Below, piece by piece: positions 12,001 through 22,220 of a stretch of DNA of 64,000 nucleotides. The stretch's first letter is position 1. Each line of letters begins with the position of its first letter. Below the pieces are notes generated by a model, which made no database searches, was not told the DNA's origin, and was given only the letters and a program-made list of their open reading frames with translations. The DNA is from Beroe forskalii. Lineage: Eukaryota > Ctenophora > Nuda > Beroida > Beroidae. Both the position numbers and the translations under genes were made by a program. Location of the stretch: NCBI GenBank assembly GCA_011033025.1, contig WFMF01000535.1, positions 49,264 through 113,263 on the forward strand, given 5' to 3'.

Positions 12001-12598
12001 TACACCTCCCCCTGTCCCATCCCCTCCCAGCAGTCTCGCACCTCCTCCTCTCCCATCTCCTCCCAGCAGTCTCAGAACCCCACCTTCCAGCCTCCCACCT
12101 AGGACCCCTCCCAGCAGTCTCAGGACCCCTCCCTCTAACTCCCCTCCACCCCTCCCCCCTCGCTCCAGGGTGGCTGATCACCCCACTCCGCCCCCTCACC
12201 CCACTCCGCCCCCTCTCCCGCCTCGCAATAAGCCCCTCCAGACAGTGATGGCTGTGGGGACGCCCCCTCCCCTCGACACTTCCTCAGGGGCGCCTCCCCC
12301 GGGGCTGCTGCCGCGCGCCTCCAGCGTCAGGTCCTCTTCCAACTCCTTGCGGAGTAGCATCCCCCACATCCGGTTGCTAGGCGACGAGTGGAAGGAGCTC
12401 GCGCAGAGTCTGGGCTATGAGAACTCTCAGATCGCCAGTTTCTCTCGAGACTTCCCTGACCCGGGAGCCGCTCTACTGGACCACTGGTGCAGACTACCTG
12501 ACTCAAGGCTAGACACTCTCATGGCAAACCTCAAGAGGTTAAACTTGTGGAAGACCGCCGAGACTTTAGACAAGACTTTCGATAAAACAAACGTTTGA
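6090..12598 (+). CDS. Death-domain protein with acidic repeat and proline-rich regions (11 exons)
   Basis: Exons: 6090-6153, 6335-6452, 6642-6742, 7299-8291, 9010-9165 (or -9120), 9389-9544, 9769-9906, 10024-10203, 10543-10671, 10833-10950, 11218-12598. Phases match at every junction and the sum is 3534 nt (1177 residues). Residues 1-60 are helical (INTLLNQIRDIADENRKTLD). The fourth exon gives about 330 residues rich in E, D and S, with coding tandem repeats. A coiled coil (MEIERLTLRLQELKQEVKRV) precedes the last exon. That exon holds a long poly-Glu run, a histidine/glycine stretch, proline-rich PPLPPR-type SH3 ligands, and a C-terminal death domain of about 75 residues (LGDEWKELAQSLGYENSQIA ... 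LLDHWCRLPDSRLDTLMANL). Death domains act by homotypic binding in apoptosis and innate signalling. That this protein is a cytoplasmic adaptor is inference. The closest named family is not recognised. Confidence 0.88.
6750..7165 (+). repeat. GTGTCAGAGTAGAGTG minisatellite in intron 3 of the death-domain gene
   Basis: About 25 degenerate copies of a roughly 16-bp unit begin within 10 bp of the donor at 6743. The same family fills the intron of the minus-strand gene at 59530-60690 and appears inverted at 10245-10340, 36540-36640 and 57470-57570. Confidence 0.85.
7384..7490 (+). repeat. Coding tandem repeat EMDSTHS(N/T)GEEC
   Basis: Three in-frame units of 36 bp (ATGGACTCAACCCACTC core) encode E-M-D-P/S-T-H-S-N/T-G-E-E-C/S in the fourth exon of the death-domain gene. 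Confidence 0.85.
7846..7934 (+). repeat. Coding tandem repeat EEEDRAMASS
   Basis: Three nearly identical 30-bp units (GAGGAAGAAGACAGAGCAAT...) encode EEEDRAMASS. The lack of silent differences suggests very recent expansion. Confidence 0.9.
8146..8310 (+). repeat. Coding repeat SRKEPGSSNDE that carries a splice donor in each unit
   Basis: Four or so 33-bp units each contain TCTCGTAAAG or CCTCGTAAAG. The best exon end is 8291, where C|GTAAAG has the phase needed to enter the exon at 9010. The upstream units offer the same GTAAAG donor at the same phase, so exon length may vary by whole units. Confidence 0.65.
9106..9186 (+). repeat. Coding repeat with two alternative GTGAGG donors
   Basis: A 45-bp unit (ACCAGGAAAGAGAGGAGTGA...) occurs twice. 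Each copy contains AGGA|GTGAGG. Donor use at 9121 or 9166 leaves the same phase and avoids the in-frame TAG at 9208. Each unit is thus a removable 15-residue cassette. Confidence 0.65.
10345..10540 (+). repeat. GTTACCATGGTAAC-bearing repeats in intron 8
   Basis: Four to five copies of a unit of about 40 bp (ATTACCATGGTAACACAGTTCACTT) fill the intron and end at the acceptor of the exon at 10543 (TTTGTCAG). The core is a 14-bp perfect palindrome that recurs across the window. Confidence 0.75.
11054..11114. mobile_element. Small hairpin of the CAGACGTTGTCTG family in intron 10
   Basis: CCCAGACGTTGTCTGGC at 11054 is followed by an inverted, imperfect partner (GGCAATGTCTGGC) ending near 11111, with a GCGATCGCGCG spacer. 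Related hairpins occur at 20862, 34634 and 52978. Confidence 0.5.
11343..11392 (+). repeat. GGA trinucleotide run coding poly-Glu
   Basis: About 14 consecutive GAG/GAA codons in the last exon of the death-domain gene. A slippage-prone tract expected to vary in length. Confidence 0.9.
11527..11580 (+). repeat. Exonised GTTACCATGGTAAC repeats coding GYHGNHGYHD
   Basis: Five copies of TACCATGG/TACCATGA occur in frame in the last exon, including one perfect GTTACCATGGTAAC palindrome (about 11551-11564). They encode an unusual Tyr-His-Gly/Asp stretch. This is the dispersed intron repeat in coding form. Confidence 0.8.
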
Positions 12599-12667
12599 AA
12601 TTATAGTTGCAATTCTCCATAGTTGTTACTCTTTAAGGTTTTGGTTCAGGGTTCTGCAAAGTTGATG

Positions 12668-12673
12668 AATAAA
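12668..12673 (+). terminator. AATAAA polyadenylation signal of the death-domain gene
   Basis: AATAAA lies 70 bases after the stop codon. It is inside the left end of the giant palindrome, so the signal is duplicated in inverted form near 33983. Confidence 0.6.
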
Positions 12674-13337
12674 ATTAGAATGGAATAACTGGGGGGTTAT
12701 AGTGAAAGCAAAATACCTGATGCACGTTTCGATAAAAGCCAGTCATAAACTTCTCAGAACCAGATTTCCAAGTGCCAAAGCATGACGAAAAGAATACTGT
12801 ATATGGTGAAATGATGGGCAGTATACGCACTTTTTCAGTGAATTAATTTTTAAGCTTTTAAGGGTTTAAAACATTGCCCTGTCAGGCAGCAACTATGGAA
12901 AACTGTTCAGGTAACAGGTTCACCATCTGACACAGGACACATTGACACAACCGAAATATAGATCTCGATATAGAGATATAGATCACTGCTTCAAAAGGAT
13001 TGTCAACTTCAAGTTTAAAATGCCCAGCGTGAGGGAATGAAATGATAGACGAGCTAGACTGTGACGCGAAACAGCACAAATGAAACAAAGTTGTTTCCAT
13101 TTCAATAGATTTAAATGTTAAATTATGATACTTTGGTAATGAGAGTCAAGTACTGTTTAATTATTTCCTCAATTTTTAATTTCTTAAATATTCTGTTGTT
13201 TCTATGTTTCCACTTCATTACATTTTAATTGAATTAGCTCACACGCCTTTAATTCAGTGTTTCAGTGGCCCTATTTATCTTTGTGTCATGGCGTCAGTGT
13301 GTCTGGTTGTTTACCGAGGTAGAGCAGTCTCATAGCG

Positions 13338-13340
<3 letters not shown>

Positions 13341-13372
<32 letters not shown>
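13341..13372 (+). repeat. CT dinucleotide microsatellite
   Basis: About 15 CT units just upstream of the left-arm promoter. It is absent from the matching place in the right arm (near 28040), so it expanded after the arms separated. Confidence 0.9.
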
Positions 13373-13377
<5 letters not shown>

Positions 13378-13379
13378 CT

Positions 13380-13727
13380 TGTGTTGAAGGTGACGCTCTC
13401 ATTGGTCAGCTCGGTGTCACGTGAACTGAATACGCGCTCCTATTGGTTGAACTACAACTCCATGGTACAATTATCTCTAACCAATGGGAGTCGCGGATTC
13501 AAGTCACGTATTCAAGCTGCAGCCAATCAGCGCGCGGCTCTGTTGAGCTGACCCATGAGAGAGCGTCACGTGACCGCACAAGAAGCAGGTCACGTGCGTG
13601 ACACAGAGAGTAGCTTACACAGAGCACTCATTTCATTGTCACGATCGTTTCCTTGTGTTGCTCTGAGCTGCTCTGCCTCGTGTTGCGTGTTGATCCGTTC
13701 AACATCAGAGCTCCTGAACAGTGCAGG
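13380..13727 (+). promoter_or_regulatory. Promoter and first exon of the left-arm gene copy
   Basis: A GC-richer block with several E-box palindromes CACGTG (in GTCACGTGAACTG, GTCACGTGACC and GGTCACGTGCGTGAC) and CCAAT boxes in both orientations (ATTGGTTG, ACCAATGGG, GCCAATCAG). It ends with an exon whose donor is CAGTGCAG|GTAATG at 13727. The matching region at 27740-28050 of the right arm keeps the CCAAT boxes and one CACGTG. Confidence 0.55.
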
Positions 13728-15079
13728 TAATGTTTTTAATTAACTTTAAATAATTAATTATTCATAACTTCAATTAATTAATAATGATTATGACTACAAT
13801 TTCATAATTATAACTTTGCTCATAATCAAAATTCAAGCTTTATCATGATATAATCTTCACCTCTTTATCTATTCCAATCTATAGTATCGATTCTAATCTA
13901 TAGTACATCGTCTGATCATATACTTATGATTTATGGCTGTATTGCGCCTCTCATTTTACATTCCATTTCCCAACTGTTGAACTACGCATATTTCATTCTA
14001 ACTGTTACACTTCGACGCATTCCTTCCGATGACTTGACTTCATTAGTGTACAGTATTTTAAATTATTTGCTCGGATTTCTTTTCATTCTTGCTTCTTTTG
14101 AACTTGTTAACTTAACGATGGATGTATACCGGAGCATTTGTGCGACCAAAGTAACTTTTTAACTTTATTTCGTGACTCTTGTCTGGGCACCAGCCACCAA
14201 CCACATCTAGCCAATCCATCACGATGCACGTAGCAACACCATTCTATTCTTTGCCGTGCAATATTCTTACATTTAAATTCCCTTTTTTACTTCATTTTGA
14301 ATCTCGTTTTATTCACTATTTGCTCAAGCCATTCTCACCCAGGGACCTGTATCGAGATCCTCCCTGACTGTCAAGAGAACCCTCTCAGAGAGTCAGAGGG
14401 TTGCTGATGTGGTCCTGGATTCTGTTGCTGTCTCTGTTTTGTGCTGCCACTCACTGCTTCTGGATGATATCAGAGAGGAGTCTCTCATGCTTCTTCAGAA
14501 ACAAAGCTAAGTATTTTCAGTGTTATTCTCATTCTATTTGTAACTTTTATTGGGTGGGGTTGGGTAGGGAATACGGATTGGAGACTGAAAGGAAGGTTGA
14601 GAGAGTTGGGAGGGAGGGCAGGGTTTCAAGATGGGGACCTCAGTGCCCTCAGCCCAACCCAGCTGTGCATTGTACTTGGTGAGTCAGCCCTGGACAATGT
14701 ATCATTCCCACCCACTCACTGACTGACTTTCTGACTGACTTACAAATTCACTCCTTCATCACTCATACCACATTCACTCAATCTCGTTCGTTCACTCGCA
14801 CGGATTTTGATCGTACGTTTTTCGCACGTATTTTGAACGTACGTTACGCACGGATTTTGAACGTATTTCGAACGTATTTCGAACGTATTTCGAACGCACG
14901 CTGAAGAAGAGAGGGAGAAGAGAAGGAAGGACTTAGGAGGTGAGAGGGGGAAGGGGCTGGGGATCAGGGGTGGAAGTATTGAATTGAACCTTGTTTCATT
15001 CGCTGCAAACTTTATTCTTTCATAGCTTTCCTTTCAGGAGAACATGGGACCAAAGCAAAGAAGGCTGAGAAGATGGAGG

Positions 15080-15258
15080 GGGTGGGCGACATCTCATCTC
15101 ACGACATTTCATCTCAGGACACTTCATCTCCCTGTCCTGACCCTAACCATAACCCTAACCCAAACCCTGACCCCGACCCTTACCTTTGCGTAGAGCTGAC
15201 ATATTGCGAGATAAAGTGTCCTGAGATGAAGTGTCGTGAGATGAAATGTCCGTTCCCC
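15080..15258. mobile_element. hAT-like MITE with 8-bp target duplication (copy 2)
   Basis: Flanked by perfect GATGGAGG at 15072-15079 and 15259-15266. It is 179 bp, with ends GGGTGGGCGACATC / GGGGAACGGACATTTC and a degenerate CCCTAA core. It sits inside exon X1 of the left-arm gene. The right-arm exon and the duplicated exon X2 both show the empty site. Confidence 0.9.
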
Positions 15259-15690
15259 GATGGAGGCAGGAGGCTGGCGTTTTACAGAAAAATCTGCTGC
15301 TGCATTCCAGTTGCGAGGTGAGTAATTCGAGTTGTTTTGGACTTATTTTGTATCATTGGACTCCAGGACTCATGAATACCGATTAGTTCTTAAATCATTT
15401 GTTATAATATACGTACGAACTTCCACTTTAAGATGTCAATAACACTTCCCCCTCAGAAACTCGGCTCTCTTTTCAGTCTTTTGAAGAGATTGAAATGAAG
15501 TGAGTCTTGGAGAAGTTATCGACTTAAATCAGCGGCCTCGAAACTTGCTGTGAGTAGCATGATTGAATATTTGTTTCTTTTGAAATGGTAAATTGCATTC
15601 ACACCGATATTTCTATGTTCCTAAATTTCGTTTCAAGTTATCACCAGAGTTTGCAATAATTCTTAAAAAAGCTTACAATTAATTTTTCAG

Positions 15691-17014
15691 GAGCTGTATC
15701 AAGAAATCAGAGATGGTGAACTCTCGTTCGAGGAGGGAGCGGAGTTACGAGCTATCCTGGATTCCGCTGTGAGTATTGAAACTTTTAGCAATCGAATTGA
15801 GCTCTCTGGTGCATTTAGCTTAGCCTTAATTTGAACAGTAGGATTTTTAGTACTTCGGAGGTGGGTGTTTAGAATTGCTTGTGGTAGTGTTGATTTTAAC
15901 CTTATTTCAATATTTCATTAACCCAAGACTGCTATTTCTTTACAGCATTCCTTTCAGCTTTTCAGGAGACGATGGGACTAAAGCAAACAGAATAACAATG
16001 GAGACAGGAGACTCAGGAATCCACGAAGAATCTTCTACCGCTGCATTCCAGTTACGAGGTGAGTAATTGAGGTTATTTTGGATCATTGCATCATTAGACT
16101 CCAGGACTCGCATGATTTCATTTTTAAATTTTAAAGTTCGATATGTTAAACTTTCACTACCCCGTATCGTTAACACTTTCCCTATCAGGAACTCGGCTCT
16201 CTTTTAGAAAGTAGAAAGAGAGTGCAGGGCTGAGAGAGAACAGATCAACAGCCACGGAACTATGAGTAGGATAATTTTATTCATTTGATATTTGTTCCTT
16301 TTGAAAAGTGCAAAACATTCACACCGATGGAGCTAAATTTCATTGAGGAAATCAATTTTAGTTAAGAACTTATTACCAGAGTTTGCAATGATTCTTAAAG
16401 AAGCTTACAATGAATTTCTCAGGAGTTGTACCAAGAAATCAGAGCTGGTGAACTCTCATTCGAGGAGGGAGCGGAGTTACGAGCTATCCTGGATTCCGCT
16501 GTGAGTATTTTAACTTTCATATTTTCATAGTTCAGACAAGAATTGCGGTCTCTGGTGCATTTTTGGCCTTAATTTTCAACTCTGATTTTCCTCAATTTGA
16601 TTTTGAAATTCCTTTATCGTTCTACAGGGTGGACATCACTTCATAATAGATATCTCCATTAGAAGCTAACAATAAATTTCTCAGGAGCTGTACCAAGAAA
16701 TCAGAGCTGGTGAACTCTCATTCGAGGAGGGAGCGGAGTTACGAGCTATCCTGGATTCCGCTGTGAGTATTTCAACTTTTGGTTGAAACAAGAATTGCGC
16801 TCTCTGTTGCATTTTTGGCCTTAATTTTCAACTCTCATAATCCTCAATTTCATCGGGAAATTCCTTTATCGTTTTATAGGGTCGACATCACTTCATAATA
16901 GATATCTTCATTAGAAGCTAACAATAAATTTCTCAGGAGCTGTACCAAGAAATCAGAGCTGGTGAACTCTCATTCGAGGAGGGAGCGGAGTTACGAGCTA
17001 TCCTGGATTCCGCT
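15691..17014 (+). repeat. Tandem 78-bp exons A1-A4 (left arm)
   Basis: Four copies of a 78-nt exon (GAGCTGTACCAAGAAATCAG...) at 15691, 16423, 16685 and 16937. Each has a CTCAG or TTCAG acceptor and a GTGAGTATT donor, and is flanked by similar intron sequence. The spacing of A3 to A4 is 252 bp. Two reading frames are open through all copies: ELYQEIRAGELSFEEGAELR and SCTKKSELVNSHSRRERSYE. Confidence 0.9.
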
Positions 17015-17544
17015 GTGAGTATTTTATTTTAGTTCAAACAAGAATTAATTGGGAAATGAATTTTGTTTGTTGCATTTAAATTGGCCTCTTTAAATTGTAG
17101 GATTTTTAATACATCGGGAAGGGGGTGTTTAGGATTGATTTTAGGATATCAGCTTGTTTGTTTGGGTTGCTGCAACTAATGTGCATGATGGTTTCTTATT
17201 TTTTGATTATTCGGTTCTGATATTATTGCTTTTATTTAAGAAATAGTTTTATGAATATGAGGAGGGAGTGAGGGAAGAGTGTTAGTTTAATAGGTTTCCT
17301 AGTCTCTTTATTTAGATTTCTTTTTCGTTACTCATCCATTTACCTTTATTTATTAGCCCAAATTGATGATTTTTATTTTTAATAATCCATATCAAATTAT
17401 TACTTTTATTACTCAATAAACTATTTAATGGAAATCAAATTTCTTATTCTTATTAGTTCACCCTGTTTAAAACTGTGGATTTTTCGGGAAACGTTTTTGA
17501 TAACCTAAATACTTTGAAGAGGTGTGACTTGAGATATAAAATTT

Positions 17545-18130
17545 TAATGCTTAAACTCTAAACTCAAACTGTTAAAACTTAAAACTGATCAAACCTCAAA
17601 ACCAAGTTTAATTAAACTCAAAATAATTTAAACTTAAAACTAATCAAAACTTCAAACCAATAAAAAGATAAATTAGTTAAAACTTAAAACTAAAAAAACT
17701 TAAAAAACTTAAACCAAAACTTCAAAAATAAAAAAGATAAATTAATTAAAACTAACAAAAAACTCAAAACTTAAAACTTCAAAATAATTAAAACTCAAAA
17801 CTTATAATTGAATTTAAAACTAAGAAAGAATTAAAGCATGAATATAAAACGTAAAACGAAAGTTGAAAGTTTGGAAATTTTGTGAAAATTTGGAAATTTT
17901 GTGAAAAATTTGGAAATTTTGTGAAAATTTGGAAAATTTGTGAAAATTTGGAAATTTTGTGAAAATTTGGAAATTTTGTGAAAATTTGGAAATTTTGTGA
18001 AAATTTGGAAATTTTGTGAAAATTTGGAAATTTTGTGAAAATTGGAAAATTTTGAAAATTCTAAAATTTGGAAATTTTGTGAAAATTTGGAAATTTTGTA
18101 AAACTTTTAAAAATTTGGAAATTTTATAAA
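17545..18130. repeat. AT-rich tandem repeats (left arm)
   Basis: A TTAAAACTTAAAACT-like run is followed at 17870-18120 by about 13 copies of an 18-bp unit, GGAAATTTTGTGAAAATTT. The inverted partner with about 11 copies is at 22896-23105. Open frames across the repeat are not coding. Confidence 0.85.
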
Positions 18131-19264
18131 ACTCACATCAAAAGAAAACTAAAAACACGACTTCATTTTGGAAAATTAAATAATTGTAAAACTCAAATTC
18201 AATCAAAATTTAACTGACGGACTGAAAAATTAATTTAATTTTATTCATTCATCATGGAACCTTTTTATGTATATTCATTTTAGTATCATTTTAACCATTT
18301 TTATTTTACTTTTAATTCAAATTTCTTTATTACTGCTTTCAGATCGTTTTATTATTTAATAACTTTCTTTAAAGTTTTAAGTTGAGCGGGTAAGAGTGAG
18401 CTGTTGGAGTGCTAGAGACTAGGTTGAAATTAAATGTAGATTTAGTCATGTTTTGTTTACAGTTTTTGTTTCATGGGTGTTAAATGACGTGGATTAGATA
18501 GTCGTTTTGGGTTAGATAGTCGTTAGATAGTCGTTGTGGGTTTTAAATGGGTGGGCTTTGAATTAGAAAATTGGGATATTTTTCAATAAACTTAAACTTG
18601 ATAATCAATGATACTGCCAAGCTTATCTCTTCAGGTCGAGGGAGATGCAGGAGAGTGCTCTGAACGAGACGGCTTATCTCCAGCTCAAGTCTTCAGAGGA
18701 TGGCTTTGTGGAGACGGCTAAGAAAGGCCGCTCAGAATAGACAGTTTTAGTAATTGCTAATTGTTGGACTGTTCACTGACACTGTTTCCAAACGATTAAA
18801 TTTGTTGTTAATTGACGATTTTTTAAAATTTCAATTTACAATTAATTCTCAGATATTTAGATATTACTTAAATTCAAAATTTGGGCTGATTTTGATGCCC
18901 TTAGCGTTTTTAAAGATTATTGATTGAAGATTATTGATTGAAGATTATTGATTGAAGATTGTTGATTGAAGATTATTTCTCAGATATTTTAATTTTACTT
19001 AAGTTTAGAATTTGGAATGATTTTGATGTCCTTTAGCTTTTTTAATTTTAAAGATTTTAATTCATGATTATTTCTCACTATATTTCAATTTTCCTTGAAT
19101 TTAGAATTTAGACTGATTTTGAATTTAATACCGCTTCAGCTTTTTTTAAAGATTTTAATTTAAGATCGTTTCTCAGATATTCCAATTTAACTTGAATTTG
19201 GACTGATTTTGATGCCTTTTTGCTTTTAGCTTTTACAGATTGTCATTAAGTATAAATAAATCCC

Positions 19265-19412
19265 CTTGTTTCCTTTGACCCGACATCCAGCTCCACTGTT
19301 AGCTCAATCAAAGCGATTTGAACCGAAAAACTTGATTAGCTGAAGCTGATAGATTTGTTTTGGTGAACTTCTAAAAATTAAACCGACACCGTTTATCTTA
19401 GAGCTGGATGTC
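19265..19412. repeat. Small inverted repeat (GACATCCAGCTC / GAGCTGGATGTC)
   Basis: CCGACATCCAGCTCCACTG near 19281 and its inverse TAGAGCTGGATGTCTGGG near 19399 bound about 130 bp. The same pair occurs in the right arm at 21530-21700, so the element predates the palindrome. Confidence 0.6.
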
Positions 19413-19459
19413 TGGGCCCGGAATATATTAGCAACTATTTTGAGTAGTTTTCAGTTTTA

Positions 19460-19548
19460 CAGTTCGATCTGCAGTTTGCGCGTCTTTTGTGTGCGCGGCG
19501 TAACTTAAGCCGCGCACACAAAAGACGCGCAAACTGCAGATCGAACTG
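19460..19548. mobile_element. Near-perfect hairpin H1 (40-bp arms)
   Basis: CAGTTCGATCTGCAGTTTGC... pairs with ...GCAAACTGCAGATCGAACTG across a 9-base loop, with arms of 40 bp and no mismatch that I can see. It contains GCGCGTCTTTTGTGTGCGCG. The right arm lacks it. Confidence 0.85.
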
Positions 19549-19728
19549 ATTCTGCGAGTCTTTAGTGTGCTCGGCTTAAATTTGCGCGGCGTCTGGAATG
19601 GAATTGAACAAGTCTGTAGGCAGCGCATACTTAAGCCTTTAGTATGCGCTGCATACAGACTTGTTTGATTCTGTTCTATACGCCGCGCAGATTTAAGCCG
19701 AGCGGAGCACACAAAAGACTCGCAGAAT
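19549..19728. mobile_element. Hairpin H2 with nested inner hairpin
   Basis: ATTCTGCGAGTCTTTAGTGT... pairs with ...CACAAAAGACTCGCAGAAT, and an inner pair (CAAGTCTGTA..GCAGCGCATACTTAA / TAGTATGCGCTGCATACAGA) closes the loop. It abuts H1 directly. The right arm has no counterpart. Confidence 0.8.
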
Positions 19729-19870
19729 GCAGTTTGAACTTACCCTTTAAGTGTTATTGTTTGACCAGCTTGATTTTTTACTATTTTTGGAGCTGCCTAT
19801 TATTTTGAAGCTGTGTATTTATTTGCAATCTCATTTTTTCTGCGTTTTCGTGTGAAAGACTGTACCGGTG

Positions 19871-19999
19871 GCGAACTCATATATGCGCGGCTTTTCAATG
19901 CGCGGCGTAATCGTGCGCGGCTTACTGCCTGTAATTAACAGGCAGCGAGCCGCGCACGATTACGCCGCGCATGGAAAAGCCGCGCACATATGAGTTCGA
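19871..19999. mobile_element. Hairpin H3 (about 60-bp arms)
   Basis: GAACTCATATATGCGCGGCT... pairs with ...AGCCGCGCACATATGAGTTC. The tip is CTGCCTGTAATTAACAGGCAG. It separates two stretches of arm sequence that are adjacent in the right arm (near 21390), so it behaves as an insertion. Confidence 0.8.
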
Positions 20000-20094
20000 C
20001 ACGCCCCTTAACTTCAACATGAAACTCGCCCAAGCTTAATCGTGCGCAGCTCACTGCCTGTTAGTGTTAATGACACTGACCTGCAGTGGGCAGC

Positions 20095-20284
20095 TGCGCA
20101 CGGAAAAGCCGCGCACGTAGGAGTTGGACACACCGTAAGAAATGGTGCAATTTTGACAATAAGCCAGCACGATCATGTATGTGCCGGTACGGCCTGACGG
20201 CCACGGCACACATGATCGAATGCTGGTTTATTGTCAAAATTGGTGGTATGTCCAACTCCTACTTGCGCGGATTTTCCGTGCGCG
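20095..20284. mobile_element. Hairpin H4 (about 85-bp arms)
   Basis: CGCACGGAAAAGCCGCGCAC... pairs with ...TGCGCGGATTTTCCGTGCG. The inner arm holds TTTTGACAATAAGCCAGCA paired with TGCTGGTTTATTGTCAAAA. The tip is GGCCTGACGGCC. Several mismatches mark it as older than H1 and H3. Overlapping open frames on both strands are palindrome artefacts. Confidence 0.75.
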
Positions 20285-20289
20285 GCTCA

Positions 20290-21185
20290 CTGCCTGTCAT
20301 TGTATGACCCCTTCGGCGGGCGCGATCGCATGGAAAAGCCGCGCATTTATAGAGTCGACGGGCGGTGTCTGTCCCTTTCTTCTGACTTGTTGCTGGACGT
20401 CCAAATGTGGAACGTTGCGCCGCGCGCGCGAGGGTATGGTAACATCCTACGAATATAGAGCCCCTGTTAATGTAATAAGCCCATACGTGGCATGTCGTTC
20501 GCGTTGCGCGGCGAGCGCGTAACCTTCTAAGCCCGCAACACGAACAGGGATATACGTGATATTGCAGCTCACTTGCTAACATGGCGCGTGCAAGCTTATC
20601 TTATTTTTAAATAAATTTGAAATAATGGATTGGACAAAGTCATGTCAGAAGCGCGGTGGACGCGCGGGCCCCGAAGTCGAAGGGTTGAGACAACGCCTGA
20701 TAACGTTTTCTGACCCCTTTGCCTTCGTCTGGTGCACGCGCAAAGACCCCGTTACTCTAACCAGTGCAAGTGCCGCCGCCGAAGGGTCAAACAACGTTAT
20801 CTGGTTAGGTGAAGAGATACCGACCATTGACATTGCATGAACGGCCGACAACTAAGTACAAATGAATTTGTCAGACGTTGTCTGACCCCTTCGCCCGCGC
20901 CGGGCGCGACGAGTAATTTCAACAACAACGCCGCGCATTAATTCTATTACAAATTTTGAGAAATGAAATTATCGCGTTGGATAAAGGCCCCAATTTTAAA
21001 AACAGGGACCTTAATCCCTTGCGATCAACATAGCACGAAAATGTCCTTGACATGGCTTTGATGTGCGATCAGCAACAAGTAAGACACTGCTGCTGACCGC
21101 ACATCAAGGACATTTTGGTGCAGTGTTTAACGACTGAACCATGGCCGAACTTTGCCAGACGTTGCCTGCCCCATATTTTTTTCAA
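20290..21185. other. Palindrome centre, CG-rich hairpin debris
   Basis: Contains more GCGCGG/CCGCGC fragments, a GCGCGGCGAGCGCG palindrome near 20507, CAGACGTTGTCTGACCCC near 20869, and an 89-bp imperfect hairpin at 21033-21121 (GAAAATGTCCTTGA with TCAAGGACATTTT). No coding frame stands up in this stretch. Confidence 0.6.
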
Positions 21186-21195
21186 AAATCCTGAC

Positions 21196-21360
21196 CATGT
21201 GCTAGGAGTGATCGAATGTTAGGCAGCTGGGTCGTGGTCAGAATAAAACCATTTCTAATTAGCTGATGAGACGAACCTTCTCTGTCTCATCAGCTAATTA
21301 GAAATGGTTTAATTCTGACCACGACCCAGCAGCCTAACATTCGATCACTCCTAGCACATG
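21196..21360. mobile_element. Hairpin H5 (about 75-bp arms)
   Basis: CATGTGCTAGGAGTGATCGA... pairs with ...TCGATCACTCCTAGCACATG almost perfectly, around a tip near 21278 (GAGACGAACCTTCTCTGTCTC). It marks the inner end of the right arm. It differs in sequence from H1-H4 but has the same architecture. Confidence 0.85.
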
Positions 21361-22220
21361 TGAGTTTCATGTGGAGGTTCATTTCACATGAAAACGCAAA
21401 ACAAATAGAAGATTACGAATAAATACACAGTTTTCAACAATACAAAACTCCCAAAATAAAATGAAAGTCAAACAATCAAACCAAAATATACGCAAAATAT
21501 TTGCTAATATTTTCCGGGCCCGACATCCAGCTCTAAGTTAAATAGTGACGAGGCAAAGTTTAGCAACTCATTGATCATTGAAAATGGATCTAGTGTGAAT
21601 TGATTAATAGTTCAACAAAACAAATAAGCTTCACTTAAACAAGCTTTTTGGGTCAAATTGCTCAGATTGATCTAACAGTGGAGCTGGATGTCAAAAGAAA
21701 CTAAGTGATTTATTTATACTTAATGACAATCTGTAAAAGCTCAAACTAAAAAGCATCAAAATCAGTCAAATTCTAAATTTAAGTTCAATTGAAATATCTG
21801 AGAAATAATCTTTAAAAATCGAAAAAGCTTAAGGGCATCAAAATCAGTCCAAATTCGTAACTTCTAAATTTAGATAAAATATTGAAATATAGTGAGAAAT
21901 AATCATGAATTAAAATCTTTAAAATTAAAAAAGCTAAAGGACATCAAAATCATTCCAAATTCTAAACTTAAGTAAAATTAAAATATCTGAGAAATAATCT
22001 TCAATCAACAATCTTCAATCAACAATCTTCAATCAATAATCTTCAATCAATAATCTTTAAAATAAAATCAGCCCAAATAAAATCAACCCAAAGTAAAATC
22101 GAAATATCTGAGAATTAATGGTAAATTGAAATTTAAAAAAAAATCTTCAATTAACAACAAATTTAATCTTTGGAAACAGTGTCAGTGAACAGTCCAACAA
22201 TTAGCAATTACTAAAACTGT

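Larger units (their letters stand above)
13555..18740 (+). pseudogene. Left-arm copy of the 78-bp-repeat-exon gene (decayed)
   Basis: Exons matched to the right arm: 5' exon ending 13727; X1 15038-15317 (split by a MITE); Y1 15457-15549; A1 15691-15768; X2 15965-16058; Y2 16189-about 16262; A2 16423-16500; A3 16685-16762; A4 16937-17014; last exon 18635-18740 (ending ...SREMQESALNETAYLQLKSS...GRSE stop). X, Y and A form a tandem duplication of roughly 740 bp. Y1 and Y2 both carry frame-breaking insertions relative to the right arm, and the Y2 donor reads ATGAGT instead of GTGAGT. The A exons and last exon are intact. The copy is therefore probably non-coding or uses only the A exons. Confidence 0.65.
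12577..20040. repeat. Left arm of a giant imperfect palindrome
   Basis: Sequence from 12577 (the last codons and 3' UTR of the death-domain gene) to about 20040 recurs in reverse complement from about 34075 back to about 21360. Matched landmarks: 12577/34075, 13200/28070, 13730/27740, 14650/26800, 18635-18740/22221-22326, 19430/21510, 19850/21390. Arms are clearly homologous but differ by indels, transposons and exon copy number. The outer breakpoint falls inside the death-domain CDS. Confidence 0.9.

Noticed and set aside
20067..20582. Overlapping open frames on both strands at the palindrome centre
   Set aside because: They are mirror frames of DNA hairpins and show no domain or codon pattern.
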